Assembly: GCA_902494135.1 (NCBI GenBank)
Contig: CABUSE010000082.1
Span: forward strand, 1 to 6,246
DNA length: 6,246 nt
Reading direction: 5' to 3'
Source of the DNA: an uncultured Collinsella sp.
GTDB taxonomy: Bacteria; Actinomycetota; Coriobacteriia; Coriobacteriales; Coriobacteriaceae
Under the pieces are notes generated by a model. The model did no database searches, had not been told where the DNA came from, and saw only the letters and a list, made by a program, of their open reading frames with translations. The translations under genes and the position numbers were made by a program. Below are positions 1-6,141 of the stretch, one piece after another. Numbering within the stretch: position 1 is the stretch's first letter; each line of letters starts with the position of its first letter.

Positions 1-965
1 GCCTGCGGGTCGGCGTTGCCAACATCCTCAGAAGCCTGAATCATAATACGACGAGCGATAAACTTAGGATCCTCCCCCGCGTCAATCATGCGCGCGAGCC
101 AATAGATCGTGGCATCGGGGTCGCTACCGCGCATGGACTTAATAAATGCACTGATGATGTCGTAGTGCATGTCACCGTTTTTGTCGTACGAAAAGCCACG
201 ACGCGGGTTGGCAATCTTAACGTCATCCACGGTAATGGGATAGCGCTCCCCCGCCGCCGGCGCCGGCGTTCCCTCGGTATCGGGACGTGTGACGGCAATC
301 TCGCTCGCAAGCTCGAGCGTCGTGAGCGCCGAGCGAGCGTCACCCGCTGCCAGCGTGCAAATGGTCTTAACCGTATCCTCATCGGCCGAGAACTTACCGT
401 TCAAGCCCTGCGGTGCCTCAAGCGCACGTTCAATAAGCGTGGCGATATCCTCATCCTTCAGATGCTCAAGCTCCACCACACGCCCACGCGACAACAGTGC
501 CGAGTTGACCTCGAAGTACGGGTTCTCCGTCGTAGCGCCAATCATAATGACGGTACGGTTCTCAACTGCATGCAGCAGGGCATCCTGCTGCGACTTAGAG
601 AAGCGGTGAATCTCATCGATGAATAGAATGGTGCGGCGGTCGTACGTATTCAGGCGCGTCTTGGCCTCATCAATCACACGACGCAGGTCCTTCACGGTAC
701 CCGTGACGGCGCTGACCTCGACAAACTCGCTCTTGGTATGGTTGGCGATAATGTAGGCCAGCGTCGTCTTGCCCGTACCGGCCGGCCCATACAGAATCAC
801 GCTCGAAAGCACGTCGTGCTCGATCGCGGCACGCAGCCATGAACCCTTACCGGCGGCCTTTTGCTGGCCCACGTACTCGTCGAGCGAATTGGGGCGCATG
901 CGCACCGCAAGCGGCGCATTCTGAAAGGAACGCTCGCGCGTCGAAGCAGAAAAAAGGTCGTCCAT
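1..965 (-). CDS. rarA: RarA (MgsA-type) AAA+ ATPase, replication-associated recombination protein, 3' end beyond window
   Basis: RarA is a cytosolic clamp-loader-like AAA+ ATPase acting at stalled or gapped replication forks. The window holds about 321 of the roughly 430-450 residues usual for the family. Seen in the translation: the family-typical start MDDLF, then an APLAVRMRP segment and a DEYVGQ box, Walker A GPAGTGKT (about residues 60-67, Lys66), Walker B ILFIDEIHRF (Asp117-Glu118), the GATTENPYFEVN sensor-1 region followed by ALLSR, and EDVGNADPQA at the truncated end, where the C-terminal tetramerisation domain begins. I chose the ATG at 965 because it gives the conserved MDDLF start. 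An in-frame ATG at 971 would add Met-Ala. The ribosome site is weak (GGGATGG just upstream). The gene follows the dGTPase-like gene on the same strand after 60 bases. The family call is very sure. RarA is separated from RuvB and DnaX by the MDDLF and APLAVRMRP start. Confidence 0.96.
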   Translation of the reverse strand, partial: MDDLFSASTRERSFQNAPLAVRMRPNSLDEYVGQQKAAGKGSWLRAAIEHDVLSSVILYGPAGTGKTTLAYIIANHTKSEFVEVSAVTGTVKDLRRVIDEAKTRLNTYDRRTILFIDEIHRFSKSQQDALLHAVENRTVIMIGATTENPYFEVNSALLSRGRVVELEHLKDEDIATLIERALEAPQGLNGKFSADEDTVKTICTLAAGDARSALTTLELASEIAVTRPDTEGTPAPAAGERYPITVDDVKIANPRRGFSYDKNGDMHYDIISAFIKSMRGSDPDATIYWLARMIDAGEDPKFIARRIMIQASEDVGNADPQ

Positions 966-1004
966 AGCCATCCCGTGTATCAATCAAAAACGTTTTCCAC
1001 TAAC

Positions 1005-1010
1005 AGTATA
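1005..1010 (-). promoter_or_regulatory. Candidate -10 box (TATACT) upstream of rarA
   Basis: Reading the minus strand, TATACT matches the TATAAT consensus at five of six positions. It would start a transcript about 33 bases before the rarA ATG. The sequence 17-18 bases upstream (around AACGGT) does not resemble TTGACA, so this is at best a partial promoter. Co-transcription with the gene upstream is equally possible, since no convincing terminator lies between them. Confidence 0.3.
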
Positions 1011-1025
1011 CCGAATTAATACGAA

Positions 1026-2273
1026 CTACCGTTCGTTAATATAGGTACGGTGCGGAAACTCCAGACCAGGGAACAGCTTGCTCGTCAGCTCGCAGAAATA
1101 ACCGTCCGTCATGCTCGCGATATAATCCACAACGGCTTGATCCTTGTCGTCCTGCCAGGCATAGGTGCGATCATAGTAGGAAAGCTGCTGCTCAATGCGC
1201 GAAATATGGTGCTTAAAGATGTAAGAGGACTCGTCGCCACTGTTTAGATCCCGCAGGCAACGGTCGTAGAGCTTTTCGAACGCCTCGCGCAGCTCCGCCT
1301 CGGAATCGCCTTCGATACCGCCCTTGCTATAGATCTTCTCGTAGTTCTCGCGCTTGGCTCGGCGAATTTCCTCAAACAGGTCCTCGCTCATCTCGATGCG
1401 CGGCTTACCATAGCTGTGCTCAACGATATCGATGGAGGCATGCGTGAGGATCCAACTGTTGTAGGCACCGCCCCGGCCATCATCAAAAGCGTCGGGCGAA
1501 AGCAGGCCCGCCGCGATCGCATCCTGACGGTCACGACCGACGTAGGCAAGAATATCCGAGATGCGAACGACGCAGCCCTCGAGCGTCATGGGACGCAGAT
1601 GCTCAATTTCACTATAGCCCGTGGCAATGCAATCCTCAACCGTCTGGTCAAACTGGTCAAAGGAGCCCATGTCCGAGAGCTCAAACACACGCTGCTCGTA
1701 CTCGCCGTTATGGCATAGCACGCCGTCGAGCGTCTGGAGCGACACGTTGCGGCCATACAACGCGTCGAGCACGCGAACCGACTGCACGTTATGGAAAAAA
1801 TAACGCCCCGTACGCTCGTGATAGATATCGTTGAGGAAGCGCTCGCCGGCATGGCCGAAAGGCGTGTGTCCCAAGTCGTGACCCAGGCCAATCGCCTCGA
1901 TCAGATCGCAATTGAGCCCCAGGGCACGTCCTACATCGCGAGCGATGCGCGAGACAAGCTGCACGTGTAGACCGCGACGCGACAGGTCATCGTTGCTGCG
2001 AAAACTAAAGACCTGCGTTTTGCCTGCATAACGAGTGTATGCGGGCAGATGCAAAATCTTTTCGGTATCGCGCATAAAGGCCGGACGCATGAGCGTGCCT
2101 TTGTCGGCGGCGCGATCAATACGACGAATGACCTGATCGTCGTTGCAACGATACGGGTTGACATAGCCCGAAGCACGATCGGCGGCAATGCGCTCGACAA
2201 GTTCGGGCGACAACGCCGAGGGAATACGGTCCATGCGCGCCTTAATGACGACCGTTTCTTGATTAGATGCCAT
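1026..2273 (-). CDS. HD-domain deoxyguanosinetriphosphate triphosphohydrolase-family protein
   Basis: Proteins of this family hydrolyse dNTPs, classically dGTP, to the deoxynucleoside and tripolyphosphate in the cytosol. This controls dNTP pools and can limit phage DNA synthesis. The 415-residue product carries the full HD metal site: His103 (GLHVQLVSRIARDVG), His132-Asp133 in GHDLGHTPFGHAGE, and Asp240 in RISDILAYVGRDRQDA. A family-typical AVVDYIASMTDGYF segment lies near the C-terminus. The segment before the first His reads FRSNDDLSRRGLHV rather than the TRLTH of classical Dgt. To my recollection that marks a separate Firmicutes/Actinobacteria subfamily, so the substrate is uncertain and I give no symbol. 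The ATG at 2273 is chosen because AAGGAG lies six bases upstream; a TTG at 2300 would add nine residues and has no better site. The gene lies 31 bases downstream of the prepilin peptidase gene. Confidence 0.9.
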   Translation of the reverse strand: MASNQETVVIKARMDRIPSALSPELVERIAADRASGYVNPYRCNDDQVIRRIDRAADKGTLMRPAFMRDTEKILHLPAYTRYAGKTQVFSFRSNDDLSRRGLHVQLVSRIARDVGRALGLNCDLIEAIGLGHDLGHTPFGHAGERFLNDIYHERTGRYFFHNVQSVRVLDALYGRNVSLQTLDGVLCHNGEYEQRVFELSDMGSFDQFDQTVEDCIATGYSEIEHLRPMTLEGCVVRISDILAYVGRDRQDAIAAGLLSPDAFDDGRGGAYNSWILTHASIDIVEHSYGKPRIEMSEDLFEEIRRAKRENYEKIYSKGGIEGDSEAELREAFEKLYDRCLRDLNSGDESSYIFKHHISRIEQQLSYYDRTYAWQDDKDQAVVDYIASMTDGYFCELTSKLFPGLEFPHRTYINER

Positions 2274-2304
2274 GGCATGCTCCTTAAGAAGGACGCGCAA
2301 TCGG

Positions 2305-2727
2305 TTACAAAGTGCAGCCCACGACCTCGATTATGGCAAAAATCGGCACTAAAAACGGGAGCAATGGCAGGGAGCGCGATTTTGTGAAGAGGCAGGAAAG
2401 GGCCAGAGCCAGGAGTGCGACGGCAAATGCCACGATGCCACCCATAGGGTCGAGCGTGCAAAGCGCGAAGAGCGCCTTGGCATCCCCCATGCCGATGCCC
2501 GGGATTTGGCGAAGACGACGCCAGAGGGACTCAGTCAGCACGAGAGCAAGATACACAATGACGGCAAGACCCGCGTGGTCAAGCGCTGTGTTAACGCCTT
2601 TGTCGAGCCAAACGCCCACTAACGCCGTCACCGCACACGCACCGGCAAGTTCATTGGGAAAACGTCGCTGACGGGCATCAATCGCCGCGCCGGCAAAGAT
2701 GCAAATCCAAAACGGGATATAAAACAT
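2305..2727 (-). CDS. Single-domain A24 prepilin peptidase (leader peptidase of type IV pilin-like proteins)
   Basis: A24 peptidases are membrane aspartyl proteases that cut the leader of type IV pilins, Tad/Flp pilins or competence pseudopilins at the inner face of the membrane. The 140-residue product has the two catalytic aspartates in context: Asp17 in IDARQRRFPN and Asp82 in the signature GMGDAK. It also has several hydrophobic segments (about 2-16, 27-42, 51-66, 98-114, 121-137) and the LPLLPFL motif near the end. It lacks the N-terminal zinc/methyltransferase domain of PilD, so it resembles the short peptidases of Tad and archaellin-type systems. No pilin or pilus ATPase gene is in the window, so its substrate cannot be told. 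The start at 2727 is set by AGGAGG six bases upstream; an upstream in-frame start at 2772 would lie inside the terminator stem. Confidence 0.88.
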   Translation of the reverse strand: MFYIPFWICIFAGAAIDARQRRFPNELAGACAVTALVGVWLDKGVNTALDHAGLAVIVYLALVLTESLWRRLRQIPGIGMGDAKALFALCTLDPMGGIVAFAVALLALALSCLFTKSRSLPLLPFLVPIFAIIEVVGCTL

Positions 2728-2742
2728 CGAGTACCTCCTCGA
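2725..2742 (-). promoter_or_regulatory. Ribosome binding site of the prepilin peptidase, within a small hairpin
   Basis: On the minus strand the consensus AGGAGG (2739-2734) precedes ATG (2727-2725) by six bases, which fixes the start. The flanks TCGAG (2742-2738) and CTCGA (2731-2727) are perfectly complementary over five pairs. The core of the site then sits in the six-base loop GAGGTA, and the first base of the start codon sits in the stem. The ribosome site itself is certain in practice; a regulatory role for this weak hairpin is only a suggestion. Confidence 0.7.
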
Positions 2743-2752
2743 GCTGCATCGC

Positions 2753-2798
2753 AAAAGCAAAAACCACCACAAAGGTGCCTGTCCCCTTTGCAGTGGTT
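2753..2798 (-). terminator. Intrinsic terminator after the glycosyltransferase gene
   Basis: The minus strand reads AACCACTGCAAAGG (2798-2785), a nine-base loop, then CCTTTGTGGTGGTT (2775-2762). This is a 14-pair stem with two G-T wobbles, followed by TTT, GC and TTTT down to 2753. It begins ten bases after the glycosyltransferase stop codon. The ribosome site of the prepilin peptidase starts only about 14 bases further on. A second, shorter pairing, AACCACCAC (2810-2802) with GTGGTGGTT (2770-2762), would compete with it. The loop region includes GGGGACAGGCACC. Confidence 0.85.
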
Positions 2799-2808
2799 TT
2801 GGTGGTGG

Positions 2809-4104
2809 TTATTTGGCGCCTTGCATGACCTCGTCGAGGGTGACGTTTACGGCATGCTGGGTAGGAACCCAGTCGACCTTCAGGAACAGCGCGGCCACCG
2901 TGATGGGGATATAGCTGAACATAAAGATCGGGAAGGTAAACAGGTTAGTCACCAGACGCCACTTTTGCGCGCAGTGAATGTGCTTGTACTCAAAGATAGT
3001 CGTGAGCAGCGCCAGGATAAAGAAGGTCTGATACATCATGGCGAAGGTCATAATGAGCGAAGCGGCGCACGCCTGCATCTCGACTTCGGTAGCCAAGAAA
3101 CCATGCGAAAGGCCACCCACAATCAAGAACGTCGCATTAGCGAGCATCGAGATCAGCGATAGCAGCATACCCGGGGCGATCGTCATGAACATGTCGTAGG
3201 CGGCAAAGCGATGATAGCGGAACGTCGACTTGACCAGATGCTTGCCGTAGGTAAAGAACACCTGGTAAAAGCCCTTGGTCCAGCGCATACGCTGCTTCCA
3301 GGATGCCTTGAACGTCACGGGTTGCTCGTCAAAGAACTCCGCCGGCGCATAGCCAATGCGAATACCGTGAATAGCGCAGAACGTAGTGAACTGAATGTCC
3401 TCGGTCAGCGTGTGGAACTGCCAGCCGTGCATGCCCTCAATAACACTGGCGGAGATGAGGTAGCCCGAACCCGAGACGGCGCAAGACGTCTTACAGATAT
3501 TACGCGCGTTGTTGAGAAAGCGCGCCTCGCGCAGGTACCAAGTAGCATTAGCTGCCGAGATCCACGAGCTGCCAAAATTCTTGGAGTTGCGATAGCTCGT
3601 GACCACATGGAATCCCTGGTCAAAGGCATCGTTCATCTTGGACACGTAATCGCGGGAGATAACGTTATCGGCATCGAAGATAAAGTAGCCTTCAAACGTG
3701 TCGGGATACTCGTTAAGGATGCGGTCGAAGCCAAAGTCCATGACCCAGCTCTTACCCTTACGGGCAAGATCATTGCGCTCGTAAACAATGGCACCTGCCT
3801 CGCGCGCGAGCTGTGCGGTGTTGTCGGTGCAGGCGTCGGCAACCACGAAGACCTCGATAAGCTCGGACGGATAATCCTGGTCCTTGATGGAGCGAACAAG
3901 GTTGGCGATCACGGCCTCCTCGTTATGCGCCGCGATAAAGAAAGCATAACGATGGAGTTTTTTGGCCTTGGGAGGCGCGACCTCGCCACGAAGAGCGCCA
4001 ATGACAAAGAAGACCACCTGGTACAGAAAGCAGACCGTGAGCAGCGTGACGACAATCTGGTTGAAGACCACGATGGGTGTGTTGGTTTGTAAAAAGGCGA
4101 GCAT
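2809..4104 (-). CDS. Membrane-bound family 2 glycosyltransferase, processive synthase type
   Basis: The 431-residue product has the GT-A catalytic domain of family GT2 enzymes that build polysaccharides from nucleotide sugars. An N-terminal membrane segment (about 10-38) is followed by IAAHNEE (58-63), VVADACTDNT with Asp90, FDADN (the DxD metal-binding pair Asp144/Asp146), TLTEDIQF (catalytic base Asp236) and QRMRW (271-275), the Q-x-x-R-W motif typical of processive synthases. Three or so C-terminal membrane segments follow (about 303-332, 346-372, 387-409). The layout matches cellulose/hyaluronan/poly-GlcNAc synthase-like proteins, but which sugar is joined cannot be read from sequence. 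No partner genes for polymer export or modification are nearby. The ATG at 4104 has GGGAG five bases upstream. The gene lies 82 bases after rluD and ends at a strong terminator. Confidence 0.9.
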   Translation of the reverse strand: MLAFLQTNTPIVVFNQIVVTLLTVCFLYQVVFFVIGALRGEVAPPKAKKLHRYAFFIAAHNEEAVIANLVRSIKDQDYPSELIEVFVVADACTDNTAQLAREAGAIVYERNDLARKGKSWVMDFGFDRILNEYPDTFEGYFIFDADNVISRDYVSKMNDAFDQGFHVVTSYRNSKNFGSSWISAANATWYLREARFLNNARNICKTSCAVSGSGYLISASVIEGMHGWQFHTLTEDIQFTTFCAIHGIRIGYAPAEFFDEQPVTFKASWKQRMRWTKGFYQVFFTYGKHLVKSTFRYHRFAAYDMFMTIAPGMLLSLISMLANATFLIVGGLSHGFLATEVEMQACAASLIMTFAMMYQTFFILALLTTIFEYKHIHCAQKWRLVTNLFTFPIFMFSYIPITVAALFLKVDWVPTQHAVNVTLDEVMQGAK

Positions 4105-4117
4105 GCAGGCTCCCGAG

Positions 4118-4168
4118 AACGCGTTACGTAAACAACCGTATATCTTACCGCAGGCTTACCGAGTTCAA
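4118..4168 (-). promoter_or_regulatory. Possible promoter and palindromes upstream of the glycosyltransferase gene
   Basis: On the minus strand TTGAAC (4168-4163) and TAAGAT (4147-4142) could be -35 and -10 boxes. Each matches four of six consensus bases, and the 15-base spacing is short. CGGTAAG is repeated 11 bases apart (4161-4155 and 4150-4144), one copy between the boxes and the other overlapping the -10. Downstream are two overlapping 8-bp palindromes, TTACGTAA (4124-4131) and AACGCGTT (4118-4125). I see no terminator hairpin after rluD, so readthrough from rluD is also possible. Confidence 0.3.
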
Positions 4169-4186
4169 GAAACCACCTAATACTGG

Positions 4187-5200
4187 CTAGGCTTCGAGCA
4201 GACCGAGCTGAGAGACGATTTCGTCACCGGCGGCAGTGCGACCGAGCGAGCGCGGAGCCAGATCGTCAAGAACCGCGGCGAGATCCCAGGGCAACTCGTC
4301 GCGGCACTCAATGCGCTCCCCCGTCACGGGATGGTCGAACGCCACGCGCCAGGAATGAAGGAACTGCCTGGTCAGACCCTGATCGGCACGCGCATCGCAC
4401 TTGCCGTAGAGCGGATCGCCCACGCAGGCGTGGTTGATATAGCGCATGTGCACACGAATCTGGTGCGTTCTGCCGGTAAACAGGTGGCACTCGACAAGCG
4501 TGTAGCCGTCGTCGAAACGCGTGGAATCAAAGCGCTCGAGCACCTTGAAGGTCGTAATGGCCTGACGGGCAAAGGGGTCGTCCGAAACCGCCATCTTGAC
4601 GCGGTCGCGCGTCGATCGGGCAATACCGGTATTGATGGTGCCCTCGTCCATGGCGATGTGCCCGTGGACAAGCGTGATATAGCGACGATCGAGCGTGCGC
4701 GTGCGGATAAGATTTTGAAGCGTGCGCTGGGTGTCGTCGTCTTTTGCCGCGAGCATAAGGCCCGAGGTATCGCGATCCAGGCGATGCACGATGCCGGGGC
4801 GGTCCTCACCCTGCACGGTACCAAGATGATCGATACCGCAGTGGTAGACCAAGGCGTTCGCAAGGGTGCCGCTCTCGTGGCCATGGGCGGGATGGCACAC
4901 CAGCCCGCGCTGCTTGGAGAGCACAATGAGATAGTCGTCCTCATAGCGAATGTCGAGCGGGATGGCCTCGGGAATCACATCGGTGGGATCGTGCGGCTCG
5001 GGCAGGTCGACCGAGATGCGGTCACCGGCGCGTACGGCATACTTTTTTGACAGACAGGTCTCGCCGTTCACGATTACGGCGCCGCCCTCAATCAGATGCG
5101 CGCAGGCAGAGCGCGTGGGGCAGCCGTCGTTGGCACCCAGAAAGGCGTCGAGACGCTGGCCAGAGCAATCGTCGGCAACAAGAATATGGATGTCGGCCAT
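4187..5200 (-). CDS. rluD: RluA/RluD-family 23S rRNA pseudouridine synthase
   Basis: This cytosolic enzyme isomerises uridine to pseudouridine in RNA. The RluD type modifies helix 69 of 23S rRNA. The 337-residue product has an N-terminal S4 RNA-binding domain (about 13-68, including GQRLDAFL and VIVNGE), then the RluA catalytic domain with the signature GIVHRLDRDTSG, in which Asp142 is the catalytic aspartate. LFTGRTHQIRVHM and GDPLYG follow, both standard for the family, with a C-terminal stretch of about 30 residues of no known motif. The length fits the family. The start ATG at 5200 shares one base with the lspA stop (TAATG), with AAAGGA ten bases upstream, which implies translational coupling. 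lspA followed by an rluD-type gene is a common order in Gram-positive bacteria. The exact target site (RluD as opposed to RluA/RluC) is inferred from domain layout and context. Confidence 0.93.
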   Translation of the reverse strand: MADIHILVADDCSGQRLDAFLGANDGCPTRSACAHLIEGGAVIVNGETCLSKKYAVRAGDRISVDLPEPHDPTDVIPEAIPLDIRYEDDYLIVLSKQRGLVCHPAHGHESGTLANALVYHCGIDHLGTVQGEDRPGIVHRLDRDTSGLMLAAKDDDTQRTLQNLIRTRTLDRRYITLVHGHIAMDEGTINTGIARSTRDRVKMAVSDDPFARQAITTFKVLERFDSTRFDDGYTLVECHLFTGRTHQIRVHMRYINHACVGDPLYGKCDARADQGLTRQFLHSWRVAFDHPVTGERIECRDELPWDLAAVLDDLAPRSLGRTAAGDEIVSQLGLLEA

Positions 5201-5799
5201 TAACGCTCATTCCTTTCGCGAATCTTGCGGGCACGCTCCCCACGCTGCTGGGCCTTGCGCTTAGCGCGGGCCTCGTCACGGGCGTTAAGCTCGGCGGTCG
5301 CATCGACCTCACGGGCAGCGGGGCTCAAGAACATGTAACCGAAGAGGGCGAGCACGACGCCCAAGGTAATGCCGATATCGGCCACATTAAAGACGGGGAA
5401 GTCGACGAAGGTGGTGGCAATAAAATCGGTCACGAAGCCAAAGGCCAAACGATCGATAGCGTTGCCGATAGCACCGCCCGCAACCATCGCCATGCCCACA
5501 ACCTCAAGATGGGCGAGCTGGGGTGCACGAACGAGGTACACGGCAATAGCGATAATGACCGCCAACGCCAGCACGGCAAACGCGATGCCATGCCCCTCGC
5601 CCATACTAAAGGCAGCACCGATATTGCGGACAAACATAAAGTCGATGACACCGGGGATGAAAGTAACATGCAAAGCTTCGCCCACGGCACGAACCTCAAG
5701 CTTGGTCAGCTGGTCAACAAGCAGCACAACGAGCGCTACCCCACCAGCAACACCCAACCGCCAACGCAAAGGCGGCGTCATTTCCCCAGCACGACCCAA
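5200..5799 (-). CDS. lspA: Lipoprotein signal peptidase II (prolipoprotein signal peptidase)
   Basis: LspA is a membrane aspartyl protease that removes signal peptides from diacylglyceryl-modified prolipoproteins before the lipid-bearing Cys. The 199-residue product shows four membrane segments (about 16-33, 69-90, 97-113, 140-159) and the conserved blocks DQLTK (29-33), FVRNIGAAFS (56-65), GNAIDRL (112-118), VTDFI with catalytic Asp125, and FNVADIGITLG with catalytic Asp141. Residues 160-199 form a very charged, Arg/Lys/Glu-rich cytoplasmic tail that is longer than in many homologues. I chose the TTG at 5799 because AGGGGA lies five bases upstream. An in-frame ATG at 5781 would remove six residues but has GGGG only two bases before it. 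It is the first gene after the ileS terminator and overlaps rluD by one base. Confidence 0.95.
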   Translation of the reverse strand: MGRAGEMTPPLRWRLGVAGGVALVVLLVDQLTKLEVRAVGEALHVTFIPGVIDFMFVRNIGAAFSMGEGHGIAFAVLALAVIIAIAVYLVRAPQLAHLEVVGMAMVAGGAIGNAIDRLAFGFVTDFIATTFVDFPVFNVADIGITLGVVLALFGYMFLSPAAREVDATAELNARDEARAKRKAQQRGERARKIRERNER

Positions 5800-5919
5800 A
5801 GAAATCCCCTACCCTCAAGATCATCGAATTACGTTTAATACAAAGAACTATCTTATATTGCCATACGCAGAACGCACGACATATCCACCAACGCAAGCGA
5901 AATAACCAGCTAAAAACGA
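5800..5919 (-). promoter_or_regulatory. lspA leader and probable promoter region
   Basis: This is the non-coding stretch between the ileS terminator and lspA. It contains an A/T-rich patch on the minus strand with -10-like hexamers TATAAG (around 5848) and TATTAA (around 5830). Neither has a good TTGACA-like box at 16-18 bases, so the promoter cannot be fixed. I see no riboswitch-like fold or open reading frame here. A promoter is expected because a strong terminator lies just upstream. Confidence 0.35.
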
Positions 5920-5950
5920 AAGCGACATTCCGAATAACGGAATGTCGCTT
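5912..5950 (-). terminator. Intrinsic terminator of the ileS transcript
   Basis: On the minus strand AAGCGACATTCCG (5950-5938), loop TTATT, CGGAATGTCGCTT (5932-5920) forms a perfect 13-bp stem. It is followed by TCG and TTTTT (to 5912). This is the best rho-independent terminator in the window and separates ileS from lspA. The opposite strand has no T run after the stem, so it works in the ileS direction only. Confidence 0.85.
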
Positions 5951-5955
5951 AATAG

Positions 5956-5982
5956 CTTTCGACTAAAAACGCAAGTCGAAAG
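5956..5982 (-). repeat. Second hairpin immediately before the ileS terminator
   Basis: CTTTCGACT (5956-5964) and AGTCGAAAG (5974-5982) form a perfect 9-bp stem with a nine-base loop. On the minus strand the loop contains TTTTT. The sequence CTAAAAACG plus a similar tail occurs both here (5963-5975) and at the T-run of the next hairpin (5910-5922), as if a terminator tail had been duplicated. It may assist termination or protect the 3' end. Confidence 0.6.
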
Positions 5983-6028
5983 AAAGCCTCTAGCTCCAGC
6001 AATGGAAACGCCGCGTTATCGTCACCAA

Positions 6029-6138
6029 CAGCGAAAACGTCCCTAAGCGAGCAAGGTGACGTGAAAGAGGAGGGAAGCGTACTTTGGTACGCGACCGACG
6101 ATTGAACGTCAGATTGCCGCTTAGGGACGTTTGCAGCG
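6029..6138. repeat. Approximately 100-bp near-palindromic element with 15-bp perfect arms, flanked by CAGCG direct repeats
   Basis: Arms AAACGTCCCTAAGCG (6035-6049) and CGCTTAGGGACGTTT (6118-6132) are perfectly complementary. Pairing continues inward after one bulged base with GCAA/TTGC (6051-6054/6114-6117) and TGACGT/ACGTCA (6057-6062/6106-6111). At the apex lies GCGTAC-TTTG-GTACGC (6077-6092). CAGCG occurs on both sides (6029-6033 and 6134-6138), as a 5-bp target duplication would. It encodes no convincing protein. It could be a MITE/REP-like mobile repeat or a structured RNA in the ileS 3' untranslated region. The sequence alone does not decide; the palindrome itself is certain. Confidence 0.75.
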
Positions 6139-6141
6139 TCG

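Noticed and set aside
165..626. Plus-strand open frame of 153 codons
   Set aside because: It is antisense to the conserved ATPase core of rarA and its translation is Arg-rich noise.
3211..4092. Plus-strand open frame of 293 codons
   Set aside because: It is exactly antisense to the glycosyltransferase, whose motifs are all present. The plus-strand translation shows no recognisable domain, and long antisense frames are expected in GC-rich DNA.
4331..5050. Plus-strand open frame of 239 codons
   Set aside because: It is antisense to the catalytic domain of rluD and has no recognisable motif.
5781..5799. Alternative ATG start of lspA at 5781
   Set aside because: It is possible, but GGGG lies only two bases upstream, whereas the TTG at 5799 has AGGGGA at good spacing. 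Six residues are in doubt.
5047..5838. Plus-strand open frame of 263 codons
   Set aside because: It runs antisense to lspA and the start of rluD, both with full catalytic motifs. The product is low-complexity polar sequence with no domain.
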